DNA of 22,806 nucleotides, taken from assembly GCA_964058845.1 (NCBI GenBank), contig CAXKVR010000829.1:1-22806 (forward strand), written 5' to 3'. The translations under genes were made by a program, and so were the position numbers. This DNA comes from Carex sylvatica (lineage: Eukaryota; Streptophyta; Magnoliopsida; Poales; Cyperaceae). The notes under the pieces were generated by a model. That model was given only the letters and a program-made list of their open reading frames with translations, was not told the DNA's origin and ran no database searches. Shown here piece by piece: positions 8,887 to 18,276 of this stretch (its first letter is position 1; each line of letters starts with the position of its first letter).

Positions 8887-9332
8887 CGCCTTGAGACTGA
8901 ACAGAAATGAAATCTGAACCCTGGAAACGCCCTTTTATCAATTGAAGACAACTTTAATTATCTTTTATCGTCTTTTAATCAGTAGAATTGTTAGAACTAA
9001 AACCAAACCAATTTCTCTCACTTCTAGAATTTCAAGTGATTTTAGGATAAGTCTAGTGTTTTTATTCCGTCCCTGTGGATCGATACCTGAGCATACTCAA
9101 CGACAGGATAGTACACTTGCTATCTGAATTGACAGAGTATAACAAAGGTTTAAAAAGTATAGCTTGCTATACTGAGACTTTTTGGCATATTCTCGTGCGA
9201 TCAGTAATGTATTCTAGATAATGGTGATGCATTCAATGAGGTGAATCTATATCGTTTGTGTGGAACTTATATCGAGAAAGTGAGGCAATCAGTGATGATG
9301 TGGGTATTAGAGAGTTTGATTGGGGTGAGAAC

Positions 9333-9851
9333 ATGGATTTGGATGTAGTTCAACATGCAACAGTGAATTTCCAAGGTGAACTTTCGAATGTACATGAAAA
9401 TATAATAGGTGATGCTGATAATGTTGGCATAAGAGATTTTGACTTGAATTTGAACTTGAAAGATGTCAACAATAATTTTAAAGTTGTACAAAATGAAGGA
9501 CGTGGGGTTAATGGTATTGGAAATGTAGAAGTTGAAGTTCAAGGTGAAATATTTGTAGGAGGAGGGGAAGGAGTTGTAGAAGATGAAACTGATCTAATGA
9601 AAGATGGAGATCATGAATTATTGCCACCAGCTGTTGATGATGTATATGGTTCAATTGATGAAGCATGTCAATATTATAAATTGTATGCGAAGAAAATAAA
9701 ATTCTCTATTGTAAAAAGGTCGAACCACAAAAAGAGAGGTGCTGCCGTAGTCAACCATGTAACTTTTGCTTGTAGCAAATGGAAACCACCGTTAAAGCTT
9801 GAGGATGGACCTGTCCCGGAGAAGCCAAAGGGTTATATAAGAACATGTTAA
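9333..9851 (+). pseudogene. FAR1/FRS-like N-terminal fragment
   Basis: The frame is open from 9240 after a stop at 9237-9239. The first ATG is at 9333, inside the frame, and encodes 172 residues. The first two-thirds are acidic, Asn/Asp/Val-rich and low in complexity. The end reads VYGSIDEACQYYKLYAKK, then a basic stretch and VTFACSKW. This matches the start of the FAR1 DNA-binding domain (GxxFxSxxEAxxFYxxYA, then a Cys of the WRKY/GCM-type zinc finger). The domain then stops at 9849-9851, before the rest of the Cys and His ligands. FAR1/FRS proteins are transcription factors derived from Mutator-like transposases. This is therefore a truncated FRS gene, a MULE remnant or a captured fragment. 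No continuation is visible downstream; the inverted LTR begins 275 bp later. Confidence 0.65.
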
Positions 9852-10126
9852 TTTTGGTTTGCATGTGTTTCTGTGTTAATTCTGGTTTGTTACTTTTGAA
9901 ACAAATATGATTTTGTAATAACTGATATGTAGGAGATGTGTTTTTATATCTCCTATGTTATAATTGATATGTACGAAGTGGTTTTGTTGTTAGTTGTTAT
10001 GTTGTTTTTAAAAATTATGTTATGTCTATTTTCATAGATGTTATGATATGTTTATGTTACTTATAGTTAGAAGCATACATATAAATAGTTTTTTTAATGG
10101 TTATATCTAAATGGAAGTATACATAT
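9852..10126. other. AT-rich spacer
   Basis: I see no gene. The sequence is T-rich with repeated GATATGTA, TTATGTT and ATACATATAAATA words. Similar words recur beyond the inverted LTR (11683-11820) and at 14326-14560, so the two LTR insertions probably split one AT-rich region. Confidence 0.5.
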
Positions 10127-10474
10127 TATTACCCCAAAATGTAGCACAAAGTTTCAGTATAGCAAGCTGTACCTTTTAACCTTGAATACACTTCCGATTC
10201 AGACTGCAAGTGTATAGTCATATCGTGTAGTATAATTAGGTATCGATCCTGAGGACGGTTCAAATCTAAACTGGACTCTACCTAAATTACTTAAAAACTA
10301 GAAGTTGAAAAAGAGTTGGTTTTGGTTGTTTATATTCCTAACAGTTCAATGACAATAATTAAAGAAAATAGAAAGTAGATTTAAATTTGATTTTAACAAT
10401 AATAAAAAGGCATTTTCAGAGTTATGACTTTATCTGAGATTTGGTTTAAGAAACCCGGTCTACATAGTGTCCTA

Positions 10475-10530
10475 TGCGGGCCGTATCCAGTGTACGTGGG
10501 GCCGGGTACTGTCATACGTGGTTTGCGTGG
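10475..10530. repeat. Drifted palindrome array in inverted LTR, 3' part
   Basis: TGCGGGCCGTA (10475-10485, one mismatch) is followed about 21 bp later by GTGGGGCCGGGTA, and again about 21 bp later by TACGTGGTTTGCGTGG. It sits next to the AACAGTAGCTGCA block, the same place as pair 9 of the other LTR. Confidence 0.65.
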
Positions 10531-10728
10531 CCCTCGAGTGAATGCAGCTACTGTTTCTTTGTGTAGGGTTCTACTGACCAGACCTAATGTTTCTAAACCT
10601 CAACTGTCGTTTATTGGTTCATTAAATTGGTATGAAATTGTAATATGTGCCCTCGTCGGGTTCTAGACCTCAAATTTTGTATATTGGTCTGAATTACCTA
10701 GTTGCTTGTTTGGTATACTAAAGGTAAC

Positions 10729-10748
10729 CTCTTATCTGTCGATAAGAG
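10729..10748. other. Perfect 8-bp hairpin in inverted LTR
   Basis: CTCTTATC (10729-10736) pairs with GATAAGAG (10741-10748) around a 4-base loop. Its place in the LTR matches the nested hairpin at 8591-8639. Confidence 0.6.
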
Positions 10749-10851
10749 AAAATGTTCACATTTCGACTACTATTTGGTTTTACCTTTTGGATCACTAATT
10801 TTACATCATGTACTTAGTTTGGTTGAGAAATAGTAAGGATTGAAATGTACT

Positions 10852-10873
10852 CTAGATGTGATCATTCATCTAG
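10852..10873 (-). other. Counterpart of the 8508-8529 hairpin
   Basis: CTAGATG and CATCTAG flank an 8-base loop, read on the minus strand as AATGATCA. Stem length and loop size match the plus LTR, with one compensated base pair. Confidence 0.65.
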
Positions 10874-11291
10874 TGAAAACCAACCAAAATCAAATAATTC
10901 TATCTAAGTAATTAAAATCAAACACAATCAAGCAAACACAAATTTCAACACAAAAATCCAATAACTAACATGCAAAATAAATCATTCGATTACATCACAA
11001 CCCTAGAAACAAAAAATTATACTCTAACATTATTGAAAAATAAATAAAACAAGTAACGATAAGAGAGTTCATGGAAAATCTCAAAGAACGAAGAAGAATC
11101 GTCACAAAACTCGCATTTTTCTCCTCTCTTTTTCTTCTCCAAGCCAAGCCGTCTTTTTTAAACTCTAGAAATATTCCTTAGCTCCAAAATGAGCTCTCAG
11201 GTGCAAAAAATTTCGCTTATAAGTTTTTCTAGCCGATCTTCCTTCAATTAGCCTTATTTCTAAATTCTAGATCTATTTTTTGGAAATGCTT

Positions 11292-11330
11292 GACGCGGCC
11301 CGCATAGAATGTGACATGCCCTGCATGCCT
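11292..11330. repeat. Drifted palindrome pair in inverted LTR
   Basis: GCGGCCCGC (11295-11303) and CATGCCCTGCATG (11315-11327) have centres about 21 bp apart. The place matches pair 8 of the plus LTR, as both follow an AGGCAT word in LTR orientation, but the sequence has changed. Confidence 0.55.
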
Positions 11331-11433
11331 GTCTTTGGCTCAGATTGTATATCTTCTCGCAATTTTTCTGAAAAGTGGTCATACAATCAAAACAGAGTTA
11401 CGAGTCAAAAGATGTGACTGTTTTAAGTTAAGG

Positions 11434-11510
11434 TGCTGAAATTTCAGCATCATGTACAGGTCGGGTCAGGGTGTGATACGCATCAGGTGTGACACGGCAA
11501 GTGTGAAGAC
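11434..11510. repeat. Palindrome and CG-rich repeat words, inverted LTR
   Basis: TGCTGAAATTTCAGCA (11434-11449) is a perfect palindrome. The next 55 bases hold GTGTGATACG and GTGTGACACG, about 21 bp apart and related to each other, near the place of pair 7 in the plus LTR. Confidence 0.45.
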
Positions 11511-11682
11511 CTTCAAATTCTACTTTCTTCTCTGATTTTGCCTGTTTTATGCAAAATAAGAATAAAGGTGCAGCAGTACCACATTCTATCGATATTCAAT
11601 GAAATATACACGATTTGGTAGTTTCAGACACAAGTTTTGGTATAAAATTTGGTCGGAACATAGATCAAATAACGAGATATCA

Positions 11683-11820
11683 CATATAAATACTTCATTT
11701 TATAAAAGTTAAATAGATATGTAAATACAACAAGATATAGATATAAATACTTTGATCTATTAAATGTGACATAATGAATTTTATAATAAATATTTTATAC
11801 TGACTGATTGAGTTAAGGCG
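11683..11820. other. AT-rich spacer
   Basis: I see no gene. The stretch shows AGATATGTAAATA and GATATAAATACTT words, like 14326-14560 on the far side of the next insertion. Confidence 0.5.
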
Positions 11821-11852
11821 TTAAGAATCGAATAATAAATATAGAAAAACGG

Positions 11853-12204
11853 TCCAGTGCAGATGGACGACCCGCACTGCGGGTGGCTTCACCCGCACTG
11901 GGACAAGTTCCTTAATAAACGGCTGCAATTTCCTCTGGGTGCGGATGGTGGTGCGGATGGGCACACTCACTGCGGGTGAGTTCTGTACTCTTCTGAAAAT
12001 TTTGCTAAGTACTGAATGCGGATGGGAGCATCCGCACTAGCCTCAGTGCGTCCGCACTAGGCTCGGACATTTTTCTGCGCCGTGAGTGCGGCTGGACAGA
12101 TCCGCAGTGTGGATGATCGGTCCGCACTGGGTGTGTGTTTGTTATTTGCGCAGTGAATGCGGCTGGATGGATCCGCAGTGCGGATGAGTGATCCGCACTG
12201 GGGT
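11853..12204. repeat. GTGCGGAT/ATCCGCAC palindrome array
   Basis: Many copies of TGCGGATG, GTGCGG, TCCGCACTG and CCCGCACTG occur in both orientations. Clear inverted pairs are TGCGGAT (12017-12023) with ATCCGCA (12030-12036), and GTGCGGAT (12178-12185) with ATCCGCAC (12191-12198). A larger unit, beginning near 12085, repeats near 12154. Confidence 0.8.
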
Positions 12205-13318
12205 GTATTATGTGCTATTTTTGATATTTTTGAGGGACTTATGAGCAAAATGGACCAAATAACCTTTCTCTTCCTCTTTTTAATAAATAAAAACATTACA
12301 TAAGGGCTTATTTGTAATAAATATTTTCAAGTTGTTAATAACTAAAAGTTGGAGGGTTTATTTGCAAAATATCAATTAATAAATCAAAACCTTTCTTCTT
12401 CCTTTCATTTCCACCGAAAAATTGAAAGAATTTTTACGGGAGTTTAGGGCTAGCCGAAGCAAAAAGGGAAAGAGAGAGAGAGAGAGAGATTGAGCGCGAA
12501 AACTGATCGAACTGATCGGAAAATCGAGATTCGAGCTGAATTGACGATCCTTGATCGAATAGAAAGCTTCAATTTGGTATATATTTCTCCCTGGTAATTT
12601 CTTGAAAAACCCTAATTTATTCGAGTTATTCGATTTGTCATGATTTCGGTTGAAATTTGTGATTAGGGTTTCATAATCGAGTTCTAGCTCGATTAGTTGT
12701 TAATTTGTGATAATTGATACGATTTATCTTCCTTTTCTCTTGGAAACCCTAATTTTATTTGATTTGTTATATTTTGGTGAAATTCGAATTCGAATTTGAT
12801 TTGAAACGTTATAACTCGATAATCGAATTGATTTGCTTGTGGAATTTGGAATTGAACTAGGGTTTTGGGGTTGGATTGAAATGGAAAGGAATTATGATAG
12901 TTTCATGTGAAACTCTGGAAATTGTTGGAATTAATCGAGTTATAACTTCGTTAAAACCTATCGGATATTAATCGAACGCGTTAATCGAATTTAACGTGTA
13001 AAATAGGTGGTAATCATACGAGGCAAAGGATTTCTGGGTCGTTCGAGACGCCTGAGCCTTAGTCGAGCGTGCTATTACTCAGGTGCGGGGTTTCTGGACT
13101 TGTCTGATATTTTATATTCATAAATTAAACTGTGTTTTGATTCATATGCATTGCATTGCCCAAATAAAGTGAAACTCGAATTGTTTAAATCTGATTGATT
13201 TGCATGCTGGTATGGTTATTATTTGTGTTGATCTGAATGATCTGATTTTGGAATTAAAGTCACCGTGCTTTATATCACCATCGGTTGGTGGATATGGTAT
13301 TATTGTCATCCACCGTGA

Positions 13319-13326
13319 TGACGTCA
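13319..13326. promoter_or_regulatory. TGACGTCA, bZIP-type site in LTR
   Basis: A perfect palindromic TGACGTCA, a known binding word of plant TGA/bZIP factors, lies within the LTR-like unit. A single 8-bp match is weak evidence of use. Confidence 0.3.
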
Positions 13327-13587
13327 CTCAGGGAGTGAATCCGGATTTGTCAAGTCTATGCATGGACTGTGACGCTCAGTGTTCTAAAGCTTTAGATCGT
13401 CTGGCCCTCGGCAGTTCCCAGTACCGGTTGGGACGAGGGGTAAGTGACTTTGTATTATGATTTTGGTTATGGGTGACTGTGTATCGGAGGCATTATCCAG
13501 GGGGTAACGCGTTTGGATGGTCAATTGGATTTATATGGATTTTCCGGATATGAATTGGAACCAGACTTTTAATTAAACAGTTAAGCC

Positions 13588-13710
13588 TGTAACTACAGAT
13601 GAGTGTCATGAGGAAAGGTTTTACCTGGCGCAGCCGTCTGTAGGTGTCTGTAACCCTACAGATGAGTGGGAACGAATTGGGGTCCAGTTTGGTGAAACAT
13701 CTGTAGTTAC
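13588..13710. repeat. Three related CTGTAAC...CTACAGATG blocks
   Basis: GTAACTACAGATG (13589-13601) has an exact inverted copy, CATCTGTAGTTAC, at 13698-13710. Between them lies a near-direct copy around 13648-13668. They could form a long stem or alternative local hairpins in an LTR transcript. Confidence 0.7.
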
Positions 13711-14325
13711 TACCAGATATTCTGAAATCGAGTTAAACCAAATATTGTGTGCTTGAATTTCATCTTGGCAATTCCTGAATTGTGATTTCATTTGGATAAA
13801 TGTTGTCGGGTTTGTGCATTTATGTTTATATATGATTATAAACTGATTTGAGCTTTATTTGTGTTTACTTTTTGAATATAATCTTTGATTGCAAGTCCAG
13901 GGACGATTTGTGGCAATTTATCGCACTGAGAATTCAATTCTCATCCCCTCTTTTGGGTTAATTTTTCAGGTACCGGTTCGGCGGATCCGAGAGAGACACG
14001 AGGTCGGTAGGCCTGGTTTTCACCGCTGCTTAGCTGTCTGGTATCGTGACTAGAGACATGTATAGATTTATGTTTTGATTGTATATATATATGTGTTCTC
14101 TATGTCATTTGGTGATACGTATCCATCGAGATACGGATTTTGTATGATATTACCTGACCAGTTGGGATTTGTGAACTATTTTTCTTAGTTATTTGTTGAT
14201 TTTGTTTGGTTGTGTTTTACTTTCTATTATATCGTAATTGCCTTGTAGGCATACGGGCAACCGTATGTCTACGGCAGGAGGCACCCGTCACGCCTCGTGG
14301 GGCCGCGGGGTGTGACATTAAGAAT

Positions 14326-15012
14326 ATCTAAATATATTTTTATATAGATATAAATACTTGATATTTTAATATTAATGGATGTATACATATAAATATTTTA
14401 TTTTTTAAGATTAAATTAGTTGCAAAATGAATTAATTTGATATTGATATATTTTTATAAGTATACAACTTACATGTTAGCACTTTATTAAAGATATGTAA
14501 ATATGGCAACATATACTTATAAATACTTGATGTTCAACTATCGTAAGTATATTATCGTAGTTAATGTTTGCAGTCAACATTTGTAGTCAACATTACATGT
14601 TGAATTTGAGTGGTCCCTAGTGCGGGTATGACCCTAGGAATTTTAAGAAATATGCGGGTACGTTTTGTTTATGTATATTTTTTATTTTTGGTAACGTTCA
14701 TTGCATAGATATATATACTTGAAGCATTTATAAAGAATATTACTATTTATAGTTAGAAAAACTTTAATTAAAGTTATAGAGTTATGGCAGTTATGGTAGT
14801 TTAGGTGCGGATACTGTGCGGGTACTCATATCAGCTTTCTTTATTTAAATATAAAAACAAAGATGGGTTGAAGTTATAATTACATGTATACCAAGGTAAT
14901 TTGACAAGAAATGTTAAATTAATTTATTAACACAACTTGGATTGAACGAAGCCACGTCATGGCTTGTATATATATATTCAGACAATTAATAATTAACTCT
15001 GAGAGACAAATC
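14326..15012. other. AT-rich spacer, no gene seen
   Basis: Degenerate repeats of GATATAAATACTTGAT and GTATACATATAAATA occur to about 14560. Words GTGCGGGTA (near 14620 and 14818) stand out in the AT-rich background. No family-like frame is present. Confidence 0.5.
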
Positions 15013-15375
15013 TAGGGGTGAAAATGGATTAGATAGTGGTAAAATCATATTCATATCCATTTTTGTTTTTTTGGATATAGATATGGATCAGATATTTAAC
15101 GTATGAATATGGATCGGATATGTAAGAACGGATACGTATGAATATGAATATTTAACGAATACGTATGAATATGGATCGTAGATATATACATAAATATTTT
15201 CATAATATATATTAAATTATATAGTATATATATACTATTTAAATACGAATAATAAAAATTCAAAATTATACCCGTATTTGTATCCGCACAGATATTCAGA
15301 TATTAGATATCTATATCTAATTTTTGAATACGGATCTGAATACGCTCAGATATACCTGATCCGTTTGCATCCCTA
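15013..15375. mobile_element. hAT-type MITE, 363 bp
   Basis: The left end TAGGGGTGAAAATGGAT matches the reverse complement of the right end, TAGGGATGCAAACGGAT, at 14 of 17 positions. Such TAGGG(G/A)TG ends are usual in plant hAT MITEs. The inside is AT-rich with GGATATGTA/GAATATGGATCG words near both ends and no coding. The flanking 8-mers agree only partly, so the target duplication is decayed or the ends are off by a base. Confidence 0.7.
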
Positions 15376-16618
15376 GTTAAAAATCCCAACAAAATCAGTA
15401 ACTTCAATTTTTTTATTATGATCATGACACATGCGATTTGACTTTTCCTACTTTTCTTTCTCCCTCTTAAATTAAAGGTACTCATAACCGTAAGTATTGG
15501 AGAATCAATCCTTAGCGCAATGTCAAGATCCATAAATATGAGAACTAACAATAAGTTTTATTGTCATTTTCTTAAATTTAATGCTAGAATTAATATTAAC
15601 TAAAATTTTAACAATAAACAAACACTACATACTCATTAAATATCCATATATAATGATAACTTCAAATAAAGGCATTACCTCAAGATGCCAGTTTCCATTA
15701 ATAAGTTGTCTTTGGACTAAAATATTAATTTCTTATGGTATCTTGGCATAGTAATCAAGCGCTGATAATTAAGTAACATGTCGAACAATTAACCTTCCTT
15801 TAAATCGATTAAATTGATCACACGTAAAAAACTAAACAATCACCACTGCATTATTACCACAAGGCGCACATGCCACTTTTAATAAATATTGGTCTTTCTT
15901 TGAGCCAACAAATATTTACACTCATTACATGCACACAATAAAACCTTTTATATTTTAAAATAAATTAATTTTAAAAGGAGAGCTTACTTTGACGAAGTGC
16001 AATTGAAACTAATATATTTTAAAATATATAACTTTAATATATTTTATTCGAACTTAAAATTATATCTAAACTCTTTTTTTTTTTTGAAGGTTAGTTGCTT
16101 TAAATGCCTACTAGCAATTTCATTGATAATAAAAAAATGGACTTACAACGAGTCAAATGACCCTCCTTAGATATAAACTCATTTATTCTCATAAAATCTC
16201 GTAAATTACTCTAATCACTTAATCCTAATATCTACTCTTAAACACCTTATTACCTCTTTCTCCATCTCTTTCCACGATCAGATCCGCTTTTGTCCGATTG
16301 CCATCACGCTCCGACGATCGAATTTGCTCACCGCCGTGCTCCGATCGAGATAGAGGTAGTAAAGGCTCTACACTTCGAGATCCGATAATATCGCGCTCTC
16401 GGCTCTGCTTCTCCCTCCCCTCTCTCTCATTCTTCTCTCCGTTCAAGGAGATAAAGGCGAGAGAGAGGGGAAGGTATCACTATATCAGAGATGAGAACTA
16501 GAAGAGTTGAAAGAGACGAAATGAAGAGGTGTAGAAGATTGGAGAACCAAAATTATATCCAAACTCTTAAAGTACGGTTTAAACAAAAATCTAAATCCAT
16601 CATTAATTTATCAAGAAT

Positions 16619-16621
<3 letters not shown>
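15376..16621. other. AT-rich spacer, no gene seen
   Basis: No RNA or protein gene is recognised. There is a T run near 16073-16085. A moderately GC segment (16260-16480) contains an exact inverted repeat, CCCCTCTCTCTC (16417-16428) with GAGAGAGAGGGG (16459-16470), which could fold or form purine-pyrimidine triplex DNA. Confidence 0.5.
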
Positions 16622-16666
<45 letters not shown>

Positions 16667-17115
16667 AAGAGAGAGAGAGAGAGTAAGGCTACCATACATT
16701 GCAATGCATAGGCATTTTTATCATTAGACTATAAATCATCGAATTCAAAGTCCTAATGATCGATCCAAACCGTTCATCTTGTTCTCCATATTAATATGTG
16801 TTTGGAGACCAAATTTTACATTTTTTGAAAGTTTTTTACTATTTATTAAGCCACTTTAAAAATCGCTGATCCAACGGTAACAGTAAAATCAAAGGCACCG
16901 TTGGATCAACGATTTTCAAAGTGGCTTAATAAATAGTAAAAAAAATTACAAAAAATATAAAATTTGGTCTCCAAGCACATATTAATATTGAGAACAAGAT
17001 GAACAGTTTGGATCGGTCATTTGGACTTTGAATCCGGTGATTTATGGTCCAATGCACAAAAATGGCTATGCATTGCAATGTACCATAGCCCATCTCTCTC
17101 TCTCTACATATATAT
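16622..17115. mobile_element. Foldback MITE bordered by TA and GA microsatellites
   Basis: Two arms of about 190 bp (16685 to about 16875 and about 16885 to 17090) are near-complete inverted copies. The outer ends are GGCTACCATACATTGC and, reversed, GGCTATGGTACATTGC. They meet at a short centre with ATCCAACGGT...ACCGTTGGAT. The inverted symmetry continues outward into microsatellites: (TA)n then (GA)n on the left (16622-16683), and (CT)n then a short TA run on the right (17093-17115). The superfamily is not clear from the ends and no transposase is encoded. Confidence 0.8.
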
Positions 17116-17280
17116 GAGGAGGGTTAAAATGCATCATCTTTTTGTGCTCCTAACGTGCATCCTCCCCTCATATCTTAATTTTCAAAGTTATAATAGTCGA
17201 TTTGAACCTTACAACGTGTTTTTCATATTAAAATGTGCTTGGAGACCAATTTTACTATTTTTTTGGAAAATTTTTATTAT
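17116..17280. repeat. Partial, diverged copy of the adjoining MITE arm
   Basis: From about 17185, words TCATATTAAAATGTG and TTGGAGACCAATTTTAC follow the left arm of the preceding MITE (16780-16820) in the same order. The start of this stretch holds GAGGAGG...CCTCC words that may be its own short terminal inverted repeat. Confidence 0.5.
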
Positions 17281-17290
17281 ATATGTTCTC

Positions 17291-17602
17291 TTTTGATTCT
17301 CGATTGCCATGTGGATTTAGTCCAACCATAATTAAGTAATTCGTACATTATACAGAAAATATACATATGTACTGGTATCTCAATTCACAGCGTATTTGAA
17401 TTTCTACATCTTATCATCAATAAAGATGTATCTAAATCCAATTATATTTCTTTTCGCTTGGTCTTTATCTATTCCACTTGTAAATGTATATTTTACTCCG
17501 GTATAATCCAAAATCTGTGTCTTACACTTTATTAAGAATAAAATATACAATTTTCTTATTTTGATTCTCTATTTCCATGTGAATTTAAGTTAATCATAAT
17601 TA
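17291..17602. repeat. Diverged 44-bp direct repeat, offset 268 bp
   Basis: 17291-17334 and 17559-17602 share TTTTGATTCTC.ATT.CCATGTG.ATTTA and CATAATTA. The AT-rich sequence between them has no gene. It may be an old tandem duplication or two ends of a lost element. Confidence 0.55.
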
Positions 17603-17625
17603 TCTTTATCTTAATTATACCATAC

Positions 17626-17922
17626 TTGGAGCATCTCCAACAGTAATTGCTTATGGATTGCTTATGCTGATGTGTCAATTATTTTTGTAATTGCTGGGTT
17701 GTATGGCTATTGCTTATTTAGCAATTGTTGGAAAGAATTGCTTAATAAGAAATTATTTTCTAAAGATGAGTTGGTCAAATGTTTAATTCTTATTAGTCAA
17801 GTATCTCATTCTCAATTATTTGATTGATTACACCAATGTAGGAGTGGATTGCTTAATTTTTTAAAAACTTATAATTGTTATTTAGCAATCTCTTTTTAAT
17901 TGCTAGATTGGAGATACTTTTA
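17626..17922. mobile_element. Probable MITE, about 297 bp
   Basis: The left end TTGGAGCATCTCCAACAG is matched by the reverse complement of the right end, AAAAGTATCTCCAATCT. GGAGCATCTCCAACAG is a familiar end of plant DNA-transposon MITEs. Inside, TTGCTTA and AGCAATT words repeat in both orientations. I could not settle the target duplication. Confidence 0.55.
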
Positions 17923-18276
17923 AGAATCAGAATCAAAAGGCTTAAATTGGTCTTTGCGCAGGAAAGGCCCAATTAAACTTATACTTAAATTAAGGGTTTA
18001 ATTATGAAATTTACGCTTTAGACCAGCGGTCTTTGCGCGGTGTACGGGAATTGCACAATTAAATAATACCGAATTGGTGGTGTTTGCACGGTGTACAAAC
18101 TGGCTCAAAACAGGATTCACGCATACGGTGTATGCGTGGTTTACTGTGATTCGACGCGCTGGAGAAGTACGTCGTTGGTCCACACATGGTCCACAACTTC
18201 AAATCTTTGCGAGACTCATTCGTGGGATATCTACGCGGTCCATCAAATTCGAAATTAAATGCAATAGAAATTTTAA
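17923..18276 (-). other. Retroelement leader-like remnant with palindromic words
   Basis: No gene is supported. On the minus strand the sequence looks like a continuation of the leader seen at 19442-19833, once the MITE and hAT insertions between them are ignored: both have GACC, ACCGCG and GTGAGTC-like words. It contains a 9-bp inverted pair, CACGCATAC (18118-18126) with GTATGCGTG (18130-18138), and repeated GCACGGTGTAC/GCGCGGTGTAC words. Confidence 0.4.

Larger units (their letters stand above)
1..9203 (+). mobile_element. Athila-lineage Ty3/gypsy LTR retrotransposon, 3' part
   Basis: The order is Gag end, protease, RT, RNase H, integrase, a second ORF after pol, a polypurine tract and a 3' LTR. 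That order, the extra block before the RT motif CIDYRKLN and the ATHILA ORF-1-like second protein are typical of the plant Athila lineage. The 5' LTR, primer binding site and most of Gag lie before the window, so divergence between the two LTRs, and hence age, cannot be read. The last LTR base is uncertain (9187 to 9203), and no target duplication can be tested. Interrupting insertions are not visible inside this stretch. Integration is probably defective because of the integrase change described for the polyprotein. Family assignment is confident; the exact right end is not. Confidence 0.93.
7740..9203 (+). repeat. 3' LTR of the Athila element
   Basis: The LTR starts TGATGTC just after the polypurine tract. 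The best right end is GCGATCA (9203), giving TGAT...ATCA ends; an end at GGCA (9187) is possible. Its body aligns by eye over most of its length with the inverted LTR at 10127-11682. Shared words include GTGGTACTGC near the start, TTTCTAGGG, the AGATGAATG...CACATCTA hairpin, AACAGTAGCTGCA, GGATCGATACCT, and AGCTTGCTATACTGA near the end. It carries three palindrome pairs and at least two hairpins. A telo-box-like AAACCCTAAA is at 8795-8804. I cannot assign U3, R and U5 borders or a TATA box with confidence. Confidence 0.85.
10127..11682 (-). repeat. Diverged Athila-type solo LTR, inverted
   Basis: The reverse complement aligns by eye with the LTR at 7740-9203 from its start (TGATATCTC against TGATGTCTC) to its end (AGCTTGCTATACTGA and beyond). 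No internal Athila sequence or polypurine tract adjoins it, so it looks like a solo LTR. The 5 bases on each side are CATAT (10122-10126 and 11683-11687), the size expected of a gypsy target duplication, though CATAT is common in this AT-rich DNA. The right boundary is firm. The left one depends on the CATAT match; a TG at 10140 is the alternative. It belongs to the same family but a different subfamily: many substitutions and indels separate the two. Confidence 0.75.
11826..14317 (+). repeat. Probable solo LTR of a second Ty3/gypsy group (Tekay/Del-like)
   Basis: The right end GGGGTGTGACA, a 3' segment with GGTTCGGCGGATCCGAGAG, and the length near 2.5 kb are what I recall of large Tekay/Del-type LTRs. 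The 8-bp direct repeat TTAAGAAT (11821-11828 and 14318-14325) flanks the unit. Its first 5 bases could be the target duplication, but then the left end begins AATCG instead of TG. An alternative left end is TGAGTTAAGG at 11809. No gag or pol and no primer site is present. Internal marks are a palindrome array (11853-12204), a GA run near 12472-12489, TGACGTCA at 13319-13326, and three related CTGTAAC..CTACAGATG blocks (13588-13710). LTR nature is fairly likely; the lineage is from memory. Confidence 0.55.

Noticed and set aside
9258..9332. Upstream start for the FAR1-like fragment at 9258
   Set aside because: The codon there is GTG; the first ATG in frame is 9333.
10424..10666. 80-codon plus-strand frame
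   Set aside because: It lies inside the inverted LTR, crosses its drifted palindromes and has no recognisable domain.
15005..15384. Clean 8-bp target duplication around the hAT MITE
   Set aside because: Flanking 8-mers agree only partly (about 5 of 8), so no duplication is claimed.
16491..16727. 78-codon frame over the TA microsatellite
   Set aside because: A large part encodes the YIYIYI translation of (TA)n; no support as a gene.
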